A stretch of 13,583 bases of DNA from CAYNEI01 sp964396185 (GCA_964396185.1 CAYNEI010000061.1:1-13583); one strand, 5' to 3'. Shown: positions 1-7,461, counted from the first letter of the stretch. The notes: generated from the letters alone by a model not told the origin. Made by a program: numbers and translations.

Positions 1-763
1 CGTCTGGGTGGACCCAGACGTTGGTCTGGCCGAACATGGTCTCAGGACGCAGGGTGGCAGCCACGAACACACGGCTGGCATCCCGCACGGATCTAAGCTT
101 GATGAGCGTGAACTCCTGGGGCGTGACGCCCTCGCCCTCCACGCGGTCGTGGTCCGAGAGCACCTCGCCCTCCACCGGGTCCCAGACCACGGGGTGGCGG
201 CCGCGGCGCACGTAGCCCATGTCCTTCAACCGGCGGAACTGCCACCGGATGAACGAGTCGTAGAACGGGTTCATGTCCGTCGTGTAGAACTGTCGCCGCC
301 AATCGATGGCCAGGCCCAGCCGGTCCACGTCCTGGCGCCATTGCTGCGGGAAGAACTCGACCCACTTGATCGGGTCCGAGAAGCGCTCGACGTCCTCGTC
401 TGGGATGCCTTGGTCGATGAGCTGGCGGATCTGGGTCTCCTCACCCTCCCGGATCCGGTTGGCCGCGGCCACGATCGGCGTGCCTGTGACGTGGTAGGCG
501 AAGGGGAAGAGCACGTTCTTGCCCAGCATGCGCTGGAAGCGGGCCATGAAATCGCAGCGCAGCATGGTGTACGCGTGGCCCACGTGGGCGTACGCGTTCA
601 TGTAGGAGTACGGGTAGGTGAGGAAGAACTTCTCCCGGCCAGGCTCCGGGTGGGCATCGTGGACCTTGCGCTGTTGCCATGCCTTCTGCCAGTGCTTCTC
701 GATGGCAGTGAGATCGAGGCGCTCACGCTCGGCGGCATCAGAGTTCTCCTCCGTAGCGGCCAT
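1..763 (-). CDS. leuS: Leucyl-tRNA synthetase, archaeal type (N-terminal part, cut by window edge)
   Basis: Class I aminoacyl-tRNA synthetase that charges tRNA-Leu with leucine in the cytoplasm. The 254 visible residues hold the start of the Rossmann catalytic domain with the HIGH-type motif as HVGH (residues 60-63). It is followed by the archaeal/eukaryotic signature GKNVLFPFAYHVTGTPIVAA and a KWVEFFP segment. The start of the CP1 editing domain follows, with the threonine-rich ATLRPETMFGQTN (about 236-248). The KMSKS motif and anticodon-binding domain lie beyond the left edge. I chose the ATG at 763 because a TATA-like CCTTATGC sits about 30 nt upstream, as for a leaderless mRNA. An in-frame ATG at 793 lies inside that TATA element, so it is less likely. 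The zinc-ribbon gene upstream is on the same strand, 66 nt away. Confidence 0.95.
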   Translation of the reverse strand, partial: MAATEENSDAAERERLDLTAIEKHWQKAWQQRKVHDAHPEPGREKFFLTYPYSYMNAYAHVGHAYTMLRCDFMARFQRMLGKNVLFPFAYHVTGTPIVAAANRIREGEETQIRQLIDQGIPDEDVERFSDPIKWVEFFPQQWRQDVDRLGLAIDWRRQFYTTDMNPFYDSFIRWQFRRLKDMGYVRRGRHPVVWDPVEGEVLSDHDRVEGEGVTPQEFTLIKLRSVRDASRVFVAATLRPETMFGQTNVWVHPD

Positions 764-789
764 GGCTGACGCTCGGAGATTGGTCCGGT

Positions 790-797
790 GCATAAGG
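790..797 (-). promoter_or_regulatory. TATA-like box of leuS
   Basis: CCTTATGC on the minus strand, centred about 30 nt before the leuS ATG at 763, lies in the short gap after the zinc-ribbon gene. The spacing matches the other TATA boxes in this window. Inferred from position and composition only. Confidence 0.5.
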
Positions 798-829
798 CGT
801 TATCGCCGTGCGATCGAACGGAGCCTGCG

Positions 830-1054
830 CTAGACTCGCTCCCGGTAATAGCCCGGCCGATCGTCCTCATCGAGCTCGAAGTAGCACGACGGGCAGGCGT
901 AGACCCGCTTGGTGTGCTTGCTCTTCCGCCGGCCCTCCTCCACGTTGCAGGCGTACCAGACATGGCTCTCCACAGCCTGCTCGCAGATGTGGCACGTCCG
1001 CTTGAGCAACGGCATGGATGGCTGCTCCTCCTCTCCGGCACCAGTGGCCATCAT
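830..1054 (-). CDS. Small zinc-ribbon protein, function unknown
   Basis: A 74-residue acidic-and-basic small protein with five cysteines: CHIC (C21, C24), C36, and CPSC (C54, C57). The two CxxC knuckles about 30 residues apart fit a zinc ribbon, so a nucleic-acid-binding or protein-interaction role is likely but not demonstrable. It ends with a charged segment rich in Asp, Arg and Tyr. The start is uncertain. ATG 1054 (or 1051) has a weak TATA-like GCTTTCAAGG about 26 nt upstream. ATG 1015 has a purine-rich GAGGAGG 11 nt upstream and would give 61 residues that keep all cysteines. It lies upstream of leuS on the same strand and diverges from the subtilase gene. I do not recognise a named family. 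Confidence 0.72.
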   Translation of the reverse strand: MMATGAGEEEQPSMPLLKRTCHICEQAVESHVWYACNVEEGRRKSKHTKRVYACPSCYFELDEDDRPGYYRERV

Positions 1055-1130
1055 CTCTGGTTAGATGGGCGTGGACCTTGAAAGCTTCTCTCTTGGCCCG
1101 GCGACCACGGCGGGCGATGACAGTGGTCGG

Positions 1131-1140
1131 CCTTTTAAGC
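1131..1140 (+). promoter_or_regulatory. TATA box of the subtilase gene (possibly bidirectional)
   Basis: CCTTTTAAGC, an AT-rich island in GC-rich DNA. On the plus strand it predicts transcription from about 1160, giving a leader of roughly 25-30 nt that carries the GGAGG at 1176-1180. Read on the minus strand it is GCTTAAAAGG, also a good TATA sequence, so it could serve the zinc-ribbon gene too. Confidence 0.6.
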
Positions 1141-1175
1141 TAGCGGCCCCAACGAGTGTCTCTGGAGACCACGAC

Positions 1176-1180
1176 GGAGG
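1176..1180 (+). promoter_or_regulatory. Shine-Dalgarno that decides the TTG start of the subtilase
   Basis: GGAGG seven bases before TTG 1188. No ATG or GTG with a comparable signal is in frame nearby, so this site supports the rare TTG start. Confidence 0.65.
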
Positions 1181-1187
1181 AAGAGTT

Positions 1188-4151
1188 TTGACACGCGGAC
1201 GGGTTGATGGGTCCAAGGGAGGCACCCTCTTGCGATCATCTCAGGCTAGGACCCCTGCCAGCCGTACGCCTGGCATCGTCCTCGTGACCATCGTTCTCAT
1301 CACCGCTGGCTTCGCTGGACCCTTGGGGGCCGCGGATGCCCAAGGCGAACCGGACGGCCAACAGGGCGACCAGGACAGCGCTCGAGAGGACGGGGCCCGG
1401 GGCGCCGAGCCCGAACCCGTCCCACGCGAGCGAGCCCAGGACGACGAGGTCAGTGCACGCTCGAGCCAGGCCAGCCCCACCCGCATCGTGATCGCCTTCG
1501 AGCCTGGCACCAGCGCGCCACGAGATCGGGCCCAGCAGGGCGCCCAAGACCACGGTGGCGAGCTCGTCCGGTTCGACGAGACCCTCGGTTTCGCCGTGAT
1601 CGAACTCCCCCCAAGCCACCGGGACGCCGCTCTCGAGGCCTTCCAGGACGACGAGCACATCCGCTACGCTGTGCCGGATGTCCAGGCCCACGCCGGTTTC
1701 GTACCCGACGATCCCCTCTACAGTGACCAGTGGGGTCCGCCGGCGATCGGCATGGAGAGCGCCTGGGACACCACGCTGGGCAGCCACAACCGCACCGTAG
1801 CCATCCTGGACACGGGGGTACGCGCGACCCACGAGGACCTCCAAGCCAACATCTGTCATGTCGGCTGGGACTACGCCAACGGCGACCCGGACCCCGACGA
1901 CGACCACGGCCACGGGACGCATGTGGCCGGCACCGTGGCCGCCACCCTCGACAACAGCGTTGGCGTGGCCGGCATGGCCAACGCCTGCCTCATGCCCATC
2001 AAGGTCCTCCGGGCCGACGGGGGAGGCTCCTTCGCGGACATCGCGTCGGCCATCGTGGACGCGACCCTGAACGGGAGCGACGTCATCAGCATGAGCTTGG
2101 GCGGCTCGCCAGGCCTCGACCCCGGCGGGCCTCTGCCGGATGCCGTCGCGTTCGCCTACGAGCAGGGCGTGACCCTCGTGGCCTCGGCTGGCAACGCCGG
2201 CTGCCTGCCCACGGGCTTCCCCGCCGCCTACCCGGAGGTCATCGCCGTGGGTTCCCTGGACGAACCCGGTACCACGCGCTCCTCCTTCTCCAGCTGCGGC
2301 CACGATCTTGAACTCACGGCCCCCGGCCGCGGCATCCTCTCCACCATGACGGACACGGGCGAGCCCATCAGCGACTCCTCCGGCTACGGGTCCATCAGCG
2401 GCACCTCCATGGCAGCACCCCACGTCTCGGGCGTTGCCGCGTTGGTGCTCAGCCAGGACACCAACCTCACCAGCGTCCAGCTCCGCTGCATCCTGAGGGC
2501 CACGGCCGATGACCTCGGTCCCACGGGCCACGATATCGAGTACGGGTTCGGGCGCCTGGATGCCGCCGAGGCCATCACGCTTCCAACACCGGATCAGGCC
2601 TGTGTGGACGAGCTCGCCCCACCCATCCCGCCCACATGCCCGCTCCCATGCACCGAGAGCTTCGACGATGGCCCGGCCACGTTCTTCCGCACCACCAGCC
2701 TCTGGCACCAGACCTCCAGCTGCGCCTCAGCACCCTCCGGGGACACGCTGCTCGCCTTCACCCGGGAAGCCACGTGCACCTACGAGACCGGAAACCGCGT
2801 GCGCGGGTTCGCCGAGGTCCACGTCGACATCCCCAGCGGCGAGAGCGCATCCGTCACCTTCGACCACAAGACCGAGGCGTCCAGCGACGCCTCGACCGAG
2901 GGTCTCTTCCTCGCCTACAGCATCGACGGGGACGACTGGTTCATCCTGGAGGACTTCCGCTCCTCAGCCTCGACCCCGTGGACCACGGTCACCGTGGACG
3001 CCTCAGCGCTCACCGGGATGGCGGTGCAGTTGCGCTGGTGGTTCGACACCTTCGACGAGGTGGACAACGACCACGCTGGATGGTTCATCGACAACGTCGT
3101 GATCGAGGGCCCCAACCGCTCCCCCAACGCCTCGTTCACCTTCGAGCCGAGCCAGCCCACCACCGCCGACGAGATCGCGTTCACGGACACGTCCGCCGAT
3201 CCCGACGGCACCGTGACCTCGTGGTCATGGGACTTCGCGGATGGCAGCACGAGCACACAGCAGCATCCCACTCACAGCTTCGCCGATGACGGCACCTACA
3301 ACGTGTGCCTCACCGTCGAGGACAACGAGGGGGCCAGCGACACGGCCTGCCAGGACATCACCGTGGCCAACGTGCCCCCGGAGGCCTCGTTCACCTTCGA
3401 GCCCAGCGAGCCCACCACCGCAGACGGGGTCACCTTCACGGACACCTCCACGGACCCCGATGGCACGATCACGTCCTGGTCGTGGGAGTTCGGCGACGGG
3501 AGCACGAGCACGGCAGCCCAACCGACCCACCAGTTCACCGACACCGGCACGCACACCGTGTGCCTGACCGTCACCGACGACGACGCCGGCTCGGCGACCA
3601 CCTGCCAGGACCTGGAGGTCACGGCGGTCAGCATGATCGGACGAGCCACCGTGCTCAACGCCACGGCCCCCATCGGGCGCCTCACCGTCGCCGACACGGG
3701 CGCGGTCTCCACCACCGAGGAGAGCCGTACCGAGGAACACGGCGCCAGCATCGACGAGGGAGGCCTCCGGGCCACTGGCTTGCAGGGCCTTGTGACCACC
3801 GAGGTGGTCCGCGTGGAGGCTACCGCGCGTGTTTCCCATGTGGAGGTCGACCTGACATCGAGCACGACGCTCACGATCTCCGGGCTCCAGGCCCACGCCT
3901 GGGCCGAGTGCGCCGACATGGATGCCAGCATGACGGTCACGAGCGTCCAGATCGGCTCTTTCACGCTCCCCACGGGGTTGTTTGGCATCCCGGCCAACAC
4001 AGAGCTCTCCCTGCCCGGCGGAGGGACCTTGGTGCTCAACGAGCAGACCGAGACGGCCCACGGCATCGAGGTCATCGGGGCCCGCCTGGAGAGCCCACAG
4101 CTCGGGGATCTCGAGTTCTCGACAGCCAGCGCGGCTCTCGAGGGCTGCTGA
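1188..4151 (+). CDS. Secreted subtilisin-like serine protease with PKD and choice-of-anchor-P-like domains
   Basis: An exported S8 endopeptidase of 987 residues. It begins with a signal peptide (basic start, hydrophobic core about 29-50, GAADAQ cleavage region) and an acidic low-complexity linker to about 96. An I9-type propeptide follows (about 98-172). The catalytic domain carries Asp208 (AILDTGV), His242 (HGHGTHVAGT), Asn336 (SAGNAG) and Ser407 (SGTSMAAPHV), so it should be active. Next come a jelly-roll-like domain (about 488-640) ending in a GWFIDNVVIEG-type motif and two PKD domains (about 645-815). The tail of about 170 residues has IPANTELSLPGGGTLVLNEQ, resembling the choice-of-anchor P family. 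No LPXTG, PGF-CTERM or transmembrane anchor follows. The last residue is Cys987. The first ATG of the open frame (1065) lies upstream of the TATA box, so TTG 1188 with GGAGG is preferred. The propeller gene follows after 75 nt. Confidence 0.93.
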   Translation: MTRGRVDGSKGGTLLRSSQARTPASRTPGIVLVTIVLITAGFAGPLGAADAQGEPDGQQGDQDSAREDGARGAEPEPVPRERAQDDEVSARSSQASPTRIVIAFEPGTSAPRDRAQQGAQDHGGELVRFDETLGFAVIELPPSHRDAALEAFQDDEHIRYAVPDVQAHAGFVPDDPLYSDQWGPPAIGMESAWDTTLGSHNRTVAILDTGVRATHEDLQANICHVGWDYANGDPDPDDDHGHGTHVAGTVAATLDNSVGVAGMANACLMPIKVLRADGGGSFADIASAIVDATLNGSDVISMSLGGSPGLDPGGPLPDAVAFAYEQGVTLVASAGNAGCLPTGFPAAYPEVIAVGSLDEPGTTRSSFSSCGHDLELTAPGRGILSTMTDTGEPISDSSGYGSISGTSMAAPHVSGVAALVLSQDTNLTSVQLRCILRATADDLGPTGHDIEYGFGRLDAAEAITLPTPDQACVDELAPPIPPTCPLPCTESFDDGPATFFRTTSLWHQTSSCASAPSGDTLLAFTREATCTYETGNRVRGFAEVHVDIPSGESASVTFDHKTEASSDASTEGLFLAYSIDGDDWFILEDFRSSASTPWTTVTVDASALTGMAVQLRWWFDTFDEVDNDHAGWFIDNVVIEGPNRSPNASFTFEPSQPTTADEIAFTDTSADPDGTVTSWSWDFADGSTSTQQHPTHSFADDGTYNVCLTVEDNEGASDTACQDITVANVPPEASFTFEPSEPTTADGVTFTDTSTDPDGTITSWSWEFGDGSTSTAAQPTHQFTDTGTHTVCLTVTDDDAGSATTCQDLEVTAVSMIGRATVLNATAPIGRLTVADTGAVSTTEESRTEEHGASIDEGGLRATGLQGLVTTEVVRVEATARVSHVEVDLTSSTTLTISGLQAHAWAECADMDASMTVTSVQIGSFTLPTGLFGIPANTELSLPGGGTLVLNEQTETAHGIEVIGARLESPQLGDLEFSTASAALEGC
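3129..3638 (+). repeat. Tandem duplication encoding two PKD domains
   Basis: Two 255-bp (85-codon) units lie head to tail, starting at 3129 and 3384. Both start with GCCTCGTTCACCTTCGAGCC and keep close nucleotide identity through the segment encoding TSWSW and the GDGSTST-type motif, then drift apart. The pattern shows an internal gene duplication. PKD domains are immunoglobulin-like folds of extracellular proteins. Confidence 0.85.
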
Positions 4152-4162
4152 GCCGGGTCCCA

Positions 4163-4176
4163 GCGAACCGGTTCGC
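4163..4176. promoter_or_regulatory. 14-bp perfect palindrome upstream of the propeller gene promoter
   Basis: GCGAACCGGTTCGC reads identically on both strands. It lies 11 nt after the subtilase stop codon and about 20 bp before the TATA box of the next gene. It could be an operator for a dimeric regulator or a small stem-loop at the subtilase 3' end. Sequence alone cannot decide. Confidence 0.4.
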
Positions 4177-4194
4177 CAGCGCCCGAAAGGACAA

Positions 4195-4203
4195 GGCTTA
4201 ACC
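4195..4203 (+). promoter_or_regulatory. TATA box of the propeller/PGF-CTERM-like gene
   Basis: GGCTTAACC centred about 29 nt before GTG 4227, with no Shine-Dalgarno before the start. This suggests a leaderless transcript separate from the subtilase mRNA. Confidence 0.5.
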
Positions 4204-4226
4204 TCGCCGAACCATCCCGCAGGACC

Positions 4227-6272
4227 GTGCGATCCGTCCTGGCTTTCGCGCTCCTGGCGCTGTTGATGGTCGCTCCCACGCCGCTCGTGGCCGCCCACCA
4301 CGAGACCCCCTCTGGGGCAGACGAGGTCTCGTGGAGCACTGGAGACGAACGCACCACCTGGCGCGACGTCGCTTGGGCGCCAGATGGCTCGCATGCCGTG
4401 CTCGTGGGCCGCTGGCTCGACGAGGAAGCCAACATCTCCACCAGCCTCGTGGCCGAATGGCGCCCAGAGGAGGGCCTCACCGAGGTGCACAACGAGAGCG
4501 GCGGTGGACTGGTGAGCATAGACATCCGCCCGGATGGCACCCAGCTCATCGTGGGCCTGCGAGAGGTGATCCTCTACGGCCAACCAGGCGACTACCGCAA
4601 CCTCTGGGAGGAGTCCAGCTTCAGCGCGGATGGGAACTTCGCCTTCTTCGGCCTCGGCGCAGGCTTCCGCCCCGGTGGCCAGGACGCCGTGGTAGCCGGC
4701 TCGAGCCTGCTCCGCGTGACGCCTGAGGGCGACCTGGAGGTCATCCACGGCGGCCGCAACGCCTTCTTCCGAACCGTGGGATGGAACCCCACCGGCACCT
4801 TCGCCTGGGTCGAGACCGCCATCCAGCGCGAGGACCGCGCGTTCCTGGGCAACCTCTGGCGCACCAACGGCACACCACCGCTGGCCAGCGAGGACAACGT
4901 CCAGGTCTACGGCCGCCTCAACCCGGGCTCGGCCCTGGCCAACGCCATCAGCTTCTCCCCAGACGGCACCTACGCGTTGGTCGCGGGCCGCGACGGCGCC
5001 AAGGCCAGCGTGCTCACCTGGAGCGTTCACCGGCAAAGCGACCATATCCACGAGGACCGCGATGAGCCCCACGACCACCGCTGGCAGTACCAGCCCACCA
5101 GCAAGCAGCCTGGCCCCATCACGTGCATCGACTGGCACCCGGACGGAGACTGGGCGCTGGCCACCGGGCTGGATCGCGACGTCGTAGGCGTGCTGGGCCG
5201 CCAAGCCTTCGCACCACTGCTCCACCAAGGCCCCGGGTTCCATGGCTGCGCCTTCCACCCGGATGGCGACATGGCGCTGGCCGTGGGCGAGCAGGGCGCT
5301 GTGGCGCGCATCCAACCAGGAACGAGCCCCCTGGCCGCTGTGATTCAGCCGGAGGCAGGCGCGCTCACACCCCCCCGCGAGAACCAGACGTTCCTCGTCG
5401 ATGTCATCGAGCGCGTCCCCACCGCCAACATCACGGTGACCGGATGGATCGAGGCCGACGACACGGTGCGCACGGCTCGACCCAGCGGAGCCTTCTGGGC
5501 GCTCAACGTCACCACGGCTGACTTAGCAGACGGCACGCACACCCTGCACATCGAGGCGAGCACGCCCGAGGGCACCGCGCGATCCACCCACACCTTCCTG
5601 GTGAACAACGACGAGTTCACGCCCGAGCGCCCCGAGATCCAGCGCCCCACGGGGCTGGAAGGGGAGAGCCAGGATGCCGACGGGAAGTTCACCCTCCATT
5701 GGGAAGACCAGGACGCGCCTGTCGTCTACGAGGTCGAAGAGCAGCTCACCGGCTCCGGGGCCAACGCCACGCGCAAGATCCAGGCGAGCGGAGCCAACAA
5801 CGTCACGGTCCACGTGGGCAACGACGGCTCGTACCTTTACCGCGTGCGCGCGGTCAACGGGTTCGGCCAGGCCAGCCCCTGGAGCGCAGGCATCGTGGTC
5901 AACGTCGTGCTGGACAGCGACGGTGACGGCGTGCCCAACTCCCGGGACCCGGAGCCCTTCGTCGAGAACGTCTGGGGCGACACCGACGGCGACGGCGTGG
6001 CCGACGATCGGGAGTACAACCAGTGCTCGGACCCCTTCGATGCCGGCTCGACGCCATCCACGGACGACGACGATGACGGGATCCCCAACGGGATCGAATG
6101 CCGCCAGGGGTCCGACCCGCGCGACGAGAACGATCCGGTGCGCCAAACGGACCCCAACGACACGAACGAGACGCCGCCCGACGAGGACCCGCCCAACGGG
6201 AGCCCGGGCCCAGCTGCTGGCCTGCTCATCGCCTTGCTCGCCGTGCTCGCCTACCGTAGGAACCGATCGTAG
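4227..6272 (+). CDS. Secreted beta-propeller surface protein with TSP3-type calcium repeats and a PGF-CTERM-like sorting tail
   Basis: A 681-residue exported protein whose substrate is unknown. The signal peptide is 1-23 (hydrophobic LAFALLALLMVA, then VAA-HH). Seven or eight xxPDGxxALxxG-type motifs (near 50, 100, 132, 147, 186, 243, 303 and 343) indicate a WD40-like beta-propeller. A His/Asp-rich loop (about 268-286) interrupts it. An Ig-like segment (about 378-455) and an FN3-like segment (about 465-560) follow. Aspartate-rich DSDGDGVPN-type repeats (from 563 to about 630) resemble calcium-binding thrombospondin type 3 repeats. The C-terminus is tripartite: SPGP (659-662), a short hydrophobic stretch, then RRNRS. 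This matches the layout of archaeosortase-processed PGF-CTERM proteins with Pro in place of Phe. About ten N-glycosylation sequons are present. GTG 4227 is the start because it begins the signal peptide and has a TATA box about 29 nt upstream. Confidence 0.88.
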   Translation: MRSVLAFALLALLMVAPTPLVAAHHETPSGADEVSWSTGDERTTWRDVAWAPDGSHAVLVGRWLDEEANISTSLVAEWRPEEGLTEVHNESGGGLVSIDIRPDGTQLIVGLREVILYGQPGDYRNLWEESSFSADGNFAFFGLGAGFRPGGQDAVVAGSSLLRVTPEGDLEVIHGGRNAFFRTVGWNPTGTFAWVETAIQREDRAFLGNLWRTNGTPPLASEDNVQVYGRLNPGSALANAISFSPDGTYALVAGRDGAKASVLTWSVHRQSDHIHEDRDEPHDHRWQYQPTSKQPGPITCIDWHPDGDWALATGLDRDVVGVLGRQAFAPLLHQGPGFHGCAFHPDGDMALAVGEQGAVARIQPGTSPLAAVIQPEAGALTPPRENQTFLVDVIERVPTANITVTGWIEADDTVRTARPSGAFWALNVTTADLADGTHTLHIEASTPEGTARSTHTFLVNNDEFTPERPEIQRPTGLEGESQDADGKFTLHWEDQDAPVVYEVEEQLTGSGANATRKIQASGANNVTVHVGNDGSYLYRVRAVNGFGQASPWSAGIVVNVVLDSDGDGVPNSRDPEPFVENVWGDTDGDGVADDREYNQCSDPFDAGSTPSTDDDDDGIPNGIECRQGSDPRDENDPVRQTDPNDTNETPPDEDPPNGSPGPAAGLLIALLAVLAYRRNRS

Positions 6273-6300
6273 GGGTAAATCGTGGCGTGCCGCGAACTGG

Positions 6301-6359
6301 CCGGAGCGGTGGCTGACGACCGCGACCGGAGGCCCTGAGGAAGCGTGACTGCTTCGGGC
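6301..6359. terminator. Hairpins between convergent genes
   Basis: Two stem-loops sit in the 87-nt gap between the propeller gene and the end of gap. One pairs CCGG 6301-6304 with CCGG 6326-6329 and CGGT 6307-6310 with ACCG 6319-6322. The other pairs GCCC 6332-6335 with GGGC 6356-6359 and GAAGC 6340-6344 with GCTTC 6351-6355. Neither has a long T tract. A terminator role is inferred from the convergent layout. Confidence 0.4.
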
Positions 6360-7409
6360 TTAGATGTCCTGCCAGATGAGCTCGTTGAGCGCATCGCACC
6401 GCTTGCGCCAGTCCTCGGGGTGAGCGAAGCGCGTGCTGGCGGCGATGTTGCTGAGCAGCGCGTTGCCATCTTGGGGCGTGAAGCAGAACCCAGTGACCGT
6501 CTTGCCGGTCACGTGGATCGTGTCCGTGGCCACCACGCCCTGGTTGACCAGGCGCCCGAAGGGCCCGAACTCGCGGCCCACGTTGAACACCATGTTGCTG
6601 GTGTCCTTGTCGGTGAGCGCTACGAGCGGGTCGGCCTGGATGCGCTCGATCACGGTGTCGCGGTCGATGGCCTCCTCCAGGTCGAACTGGAACCAGATCG
6701 TGTGCATGTACTGGGTCGGGACCTTGATCGCCGAGCTGAACAGATCCAGCTCGACGCCCTTGGTCCGGTAGAGCTCGATGACGTCGTGGGCATGGTGGGT
6801 GCCCTCGGTCTCGTCGTGGATGCTCACCTTGGGTGCCAGCGGCGCTGTTCCGGACTGGCCCACGTCGGTCCCGCGGCGGATGCAGAGCACGCGGCCCCGG
6901 TCCAGACCGGGTCCATCGTTCTCCAGCGCGATGGCTCGCACCAGGGCTGCGATGTTGTGCGTGTTGCAGGAGACGATGTGCACGAACCGGTCGTCGAGCG
7001 CATCGAGCTCCTCGTCGTTGACCCGGGCTGCATACGGGAGACCGAAGCCGGCCTCGCTCCCTTGAGCCAAGAACCCCTTGGGGCCGTCCATGGCCTGGTA
7101 GTCGCTCTTGCGGTCGCGCGCGATGCCGCTGGGCGTGGCCTCGATGATGACCGTGGCAGCCTCCAGGGCCTCCTGGTAGGTGCCATCCACGAGGAAGCCA
7201 GCGGACTCGAACGCCTCGCGCTTGGCCTCGTCCACGACGAACGTGCCGCCGGTGGCCTGCAGCTTCTGCACGAGCGGCAGATCCGAGCTTCGTGGGGTGT
7301 TCTTGGTGAATGTGACCTCGGCGAAACCGAGCTCGGTCCCGTACCGGTTGAAGAGATGGATGAGCGGGGCTCCGATCGTCCCGCTGCCTTGGATGTGCAC
7401 GTGTGCCAT
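6360..7409 (-). CDS. gap: Type II glyceraldehyde-3-phosphate dehydrogenase (archaeal)
   Basis: A 349-residue cytoplasmic enzyme of glycolysis and gluconeogenesis, interconverting glyceraldehyde-3-phosphate and 1,3-bisphosphoglycerate with NAD(P). The N-terminus holds a GxGxxG nucleotide-binding loop (GSGTIG, 8-13), and IIEATPSG (88-95) fits the end of the Rossmann fold. The active-site cysteine is Cys148 in VSCNTH. A His cluster (204-207, THHAHDV) and KVPTQYMH (229-236) match conserved blocks of the archaeal type II family. The family usually has SCNTT at the cysteine, so His151 here is a deviation. ATG 7409 is chosen because MAHVHIQGSGTIG gives the normal family N-terminus. The frame stays open far upstream, but that part overlaps guaA. 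A TATA box lies 35 nt upstream. It follows guaA on the same strand, and its partner enzyme gene tpiA is close by. Confidence 0.88.
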   Translation of the reverse strand: MAHVHIQGSGTIGAPLIHLFNRYGTELGFAEVTFTKNTPRSSDLPLVQKLQATGGTFVVDEAKREAFESAGFLVDGTYQEALEAATVIIEATPSGIARDRKSDYQAMDGPKGFLAQGSEAGFGLPYAARVNDEELDALDDRFVHIVSCNTHNIAALVRAIALENDGPGLDRGRVLCIRRGTDVGQSGTAPLAPKVSIHDETEGTHHAHDVIELYRTKGVELDLFSSAIKVPTQYMHTIWFQFDLEEAIDRDTVIERIQADPLVALTDKDTSNMVFNVGREFGPFGRLVNQGVVATDTIHVTGKTVTGFCFTPQDGNALLSNIAASTRFAHPEDWRKRCDALNELIWQDI

Positions 7410-7439
7410 CGTGCTCGCTTGCTCGGAGCCAGGGGGAGG

Positions 7440-7448
7440 TATAAAAGG
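7440..7448 (-). promoter_or_regulatory. TATA box of gap
   Basis: CCTTTTATA on the minus strand, about 35 nt before ATG 7409, lies between the guaA stop and the gap start. No Shine-Dalgarno is visible in between. It indicates that gap has its own promoter although it follows guaA. Confidence 0.65.
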
Positions 7449-7461
7449 TTCTTCCCGGGCC

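Noticed and set aside
8..769. 253-codon plus-strand frame at the left edge
   Set aside because: The opposite strand encodes LeuRS with HVGH and editing-domain motifs, and this frame is its shadow.
1236..2708. 490-codon minus-strand frame opposite the subtilase
   Set aside because: It covers the subtilase catalytic domain on the other strand and shows no recognisable fold.
3225..5315. Very long minus-strand open frame (696 codons) across the subtilase end and the propeller gene
   Set aside because: It is antisense to two genes with clear domains. Its translation is low-complexity Val/Ala/Gly/Arg without motifs, as expected from GC-rich codon bias.
6273..6359. tRNA or C/D box RNA in the gap between the propeller gene and gap
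   Set aside because: No cloverleaf or T-loop sequence is seen. Only one CTGA box and a poor C-box match are present, and two simple hairpins explain the structure.
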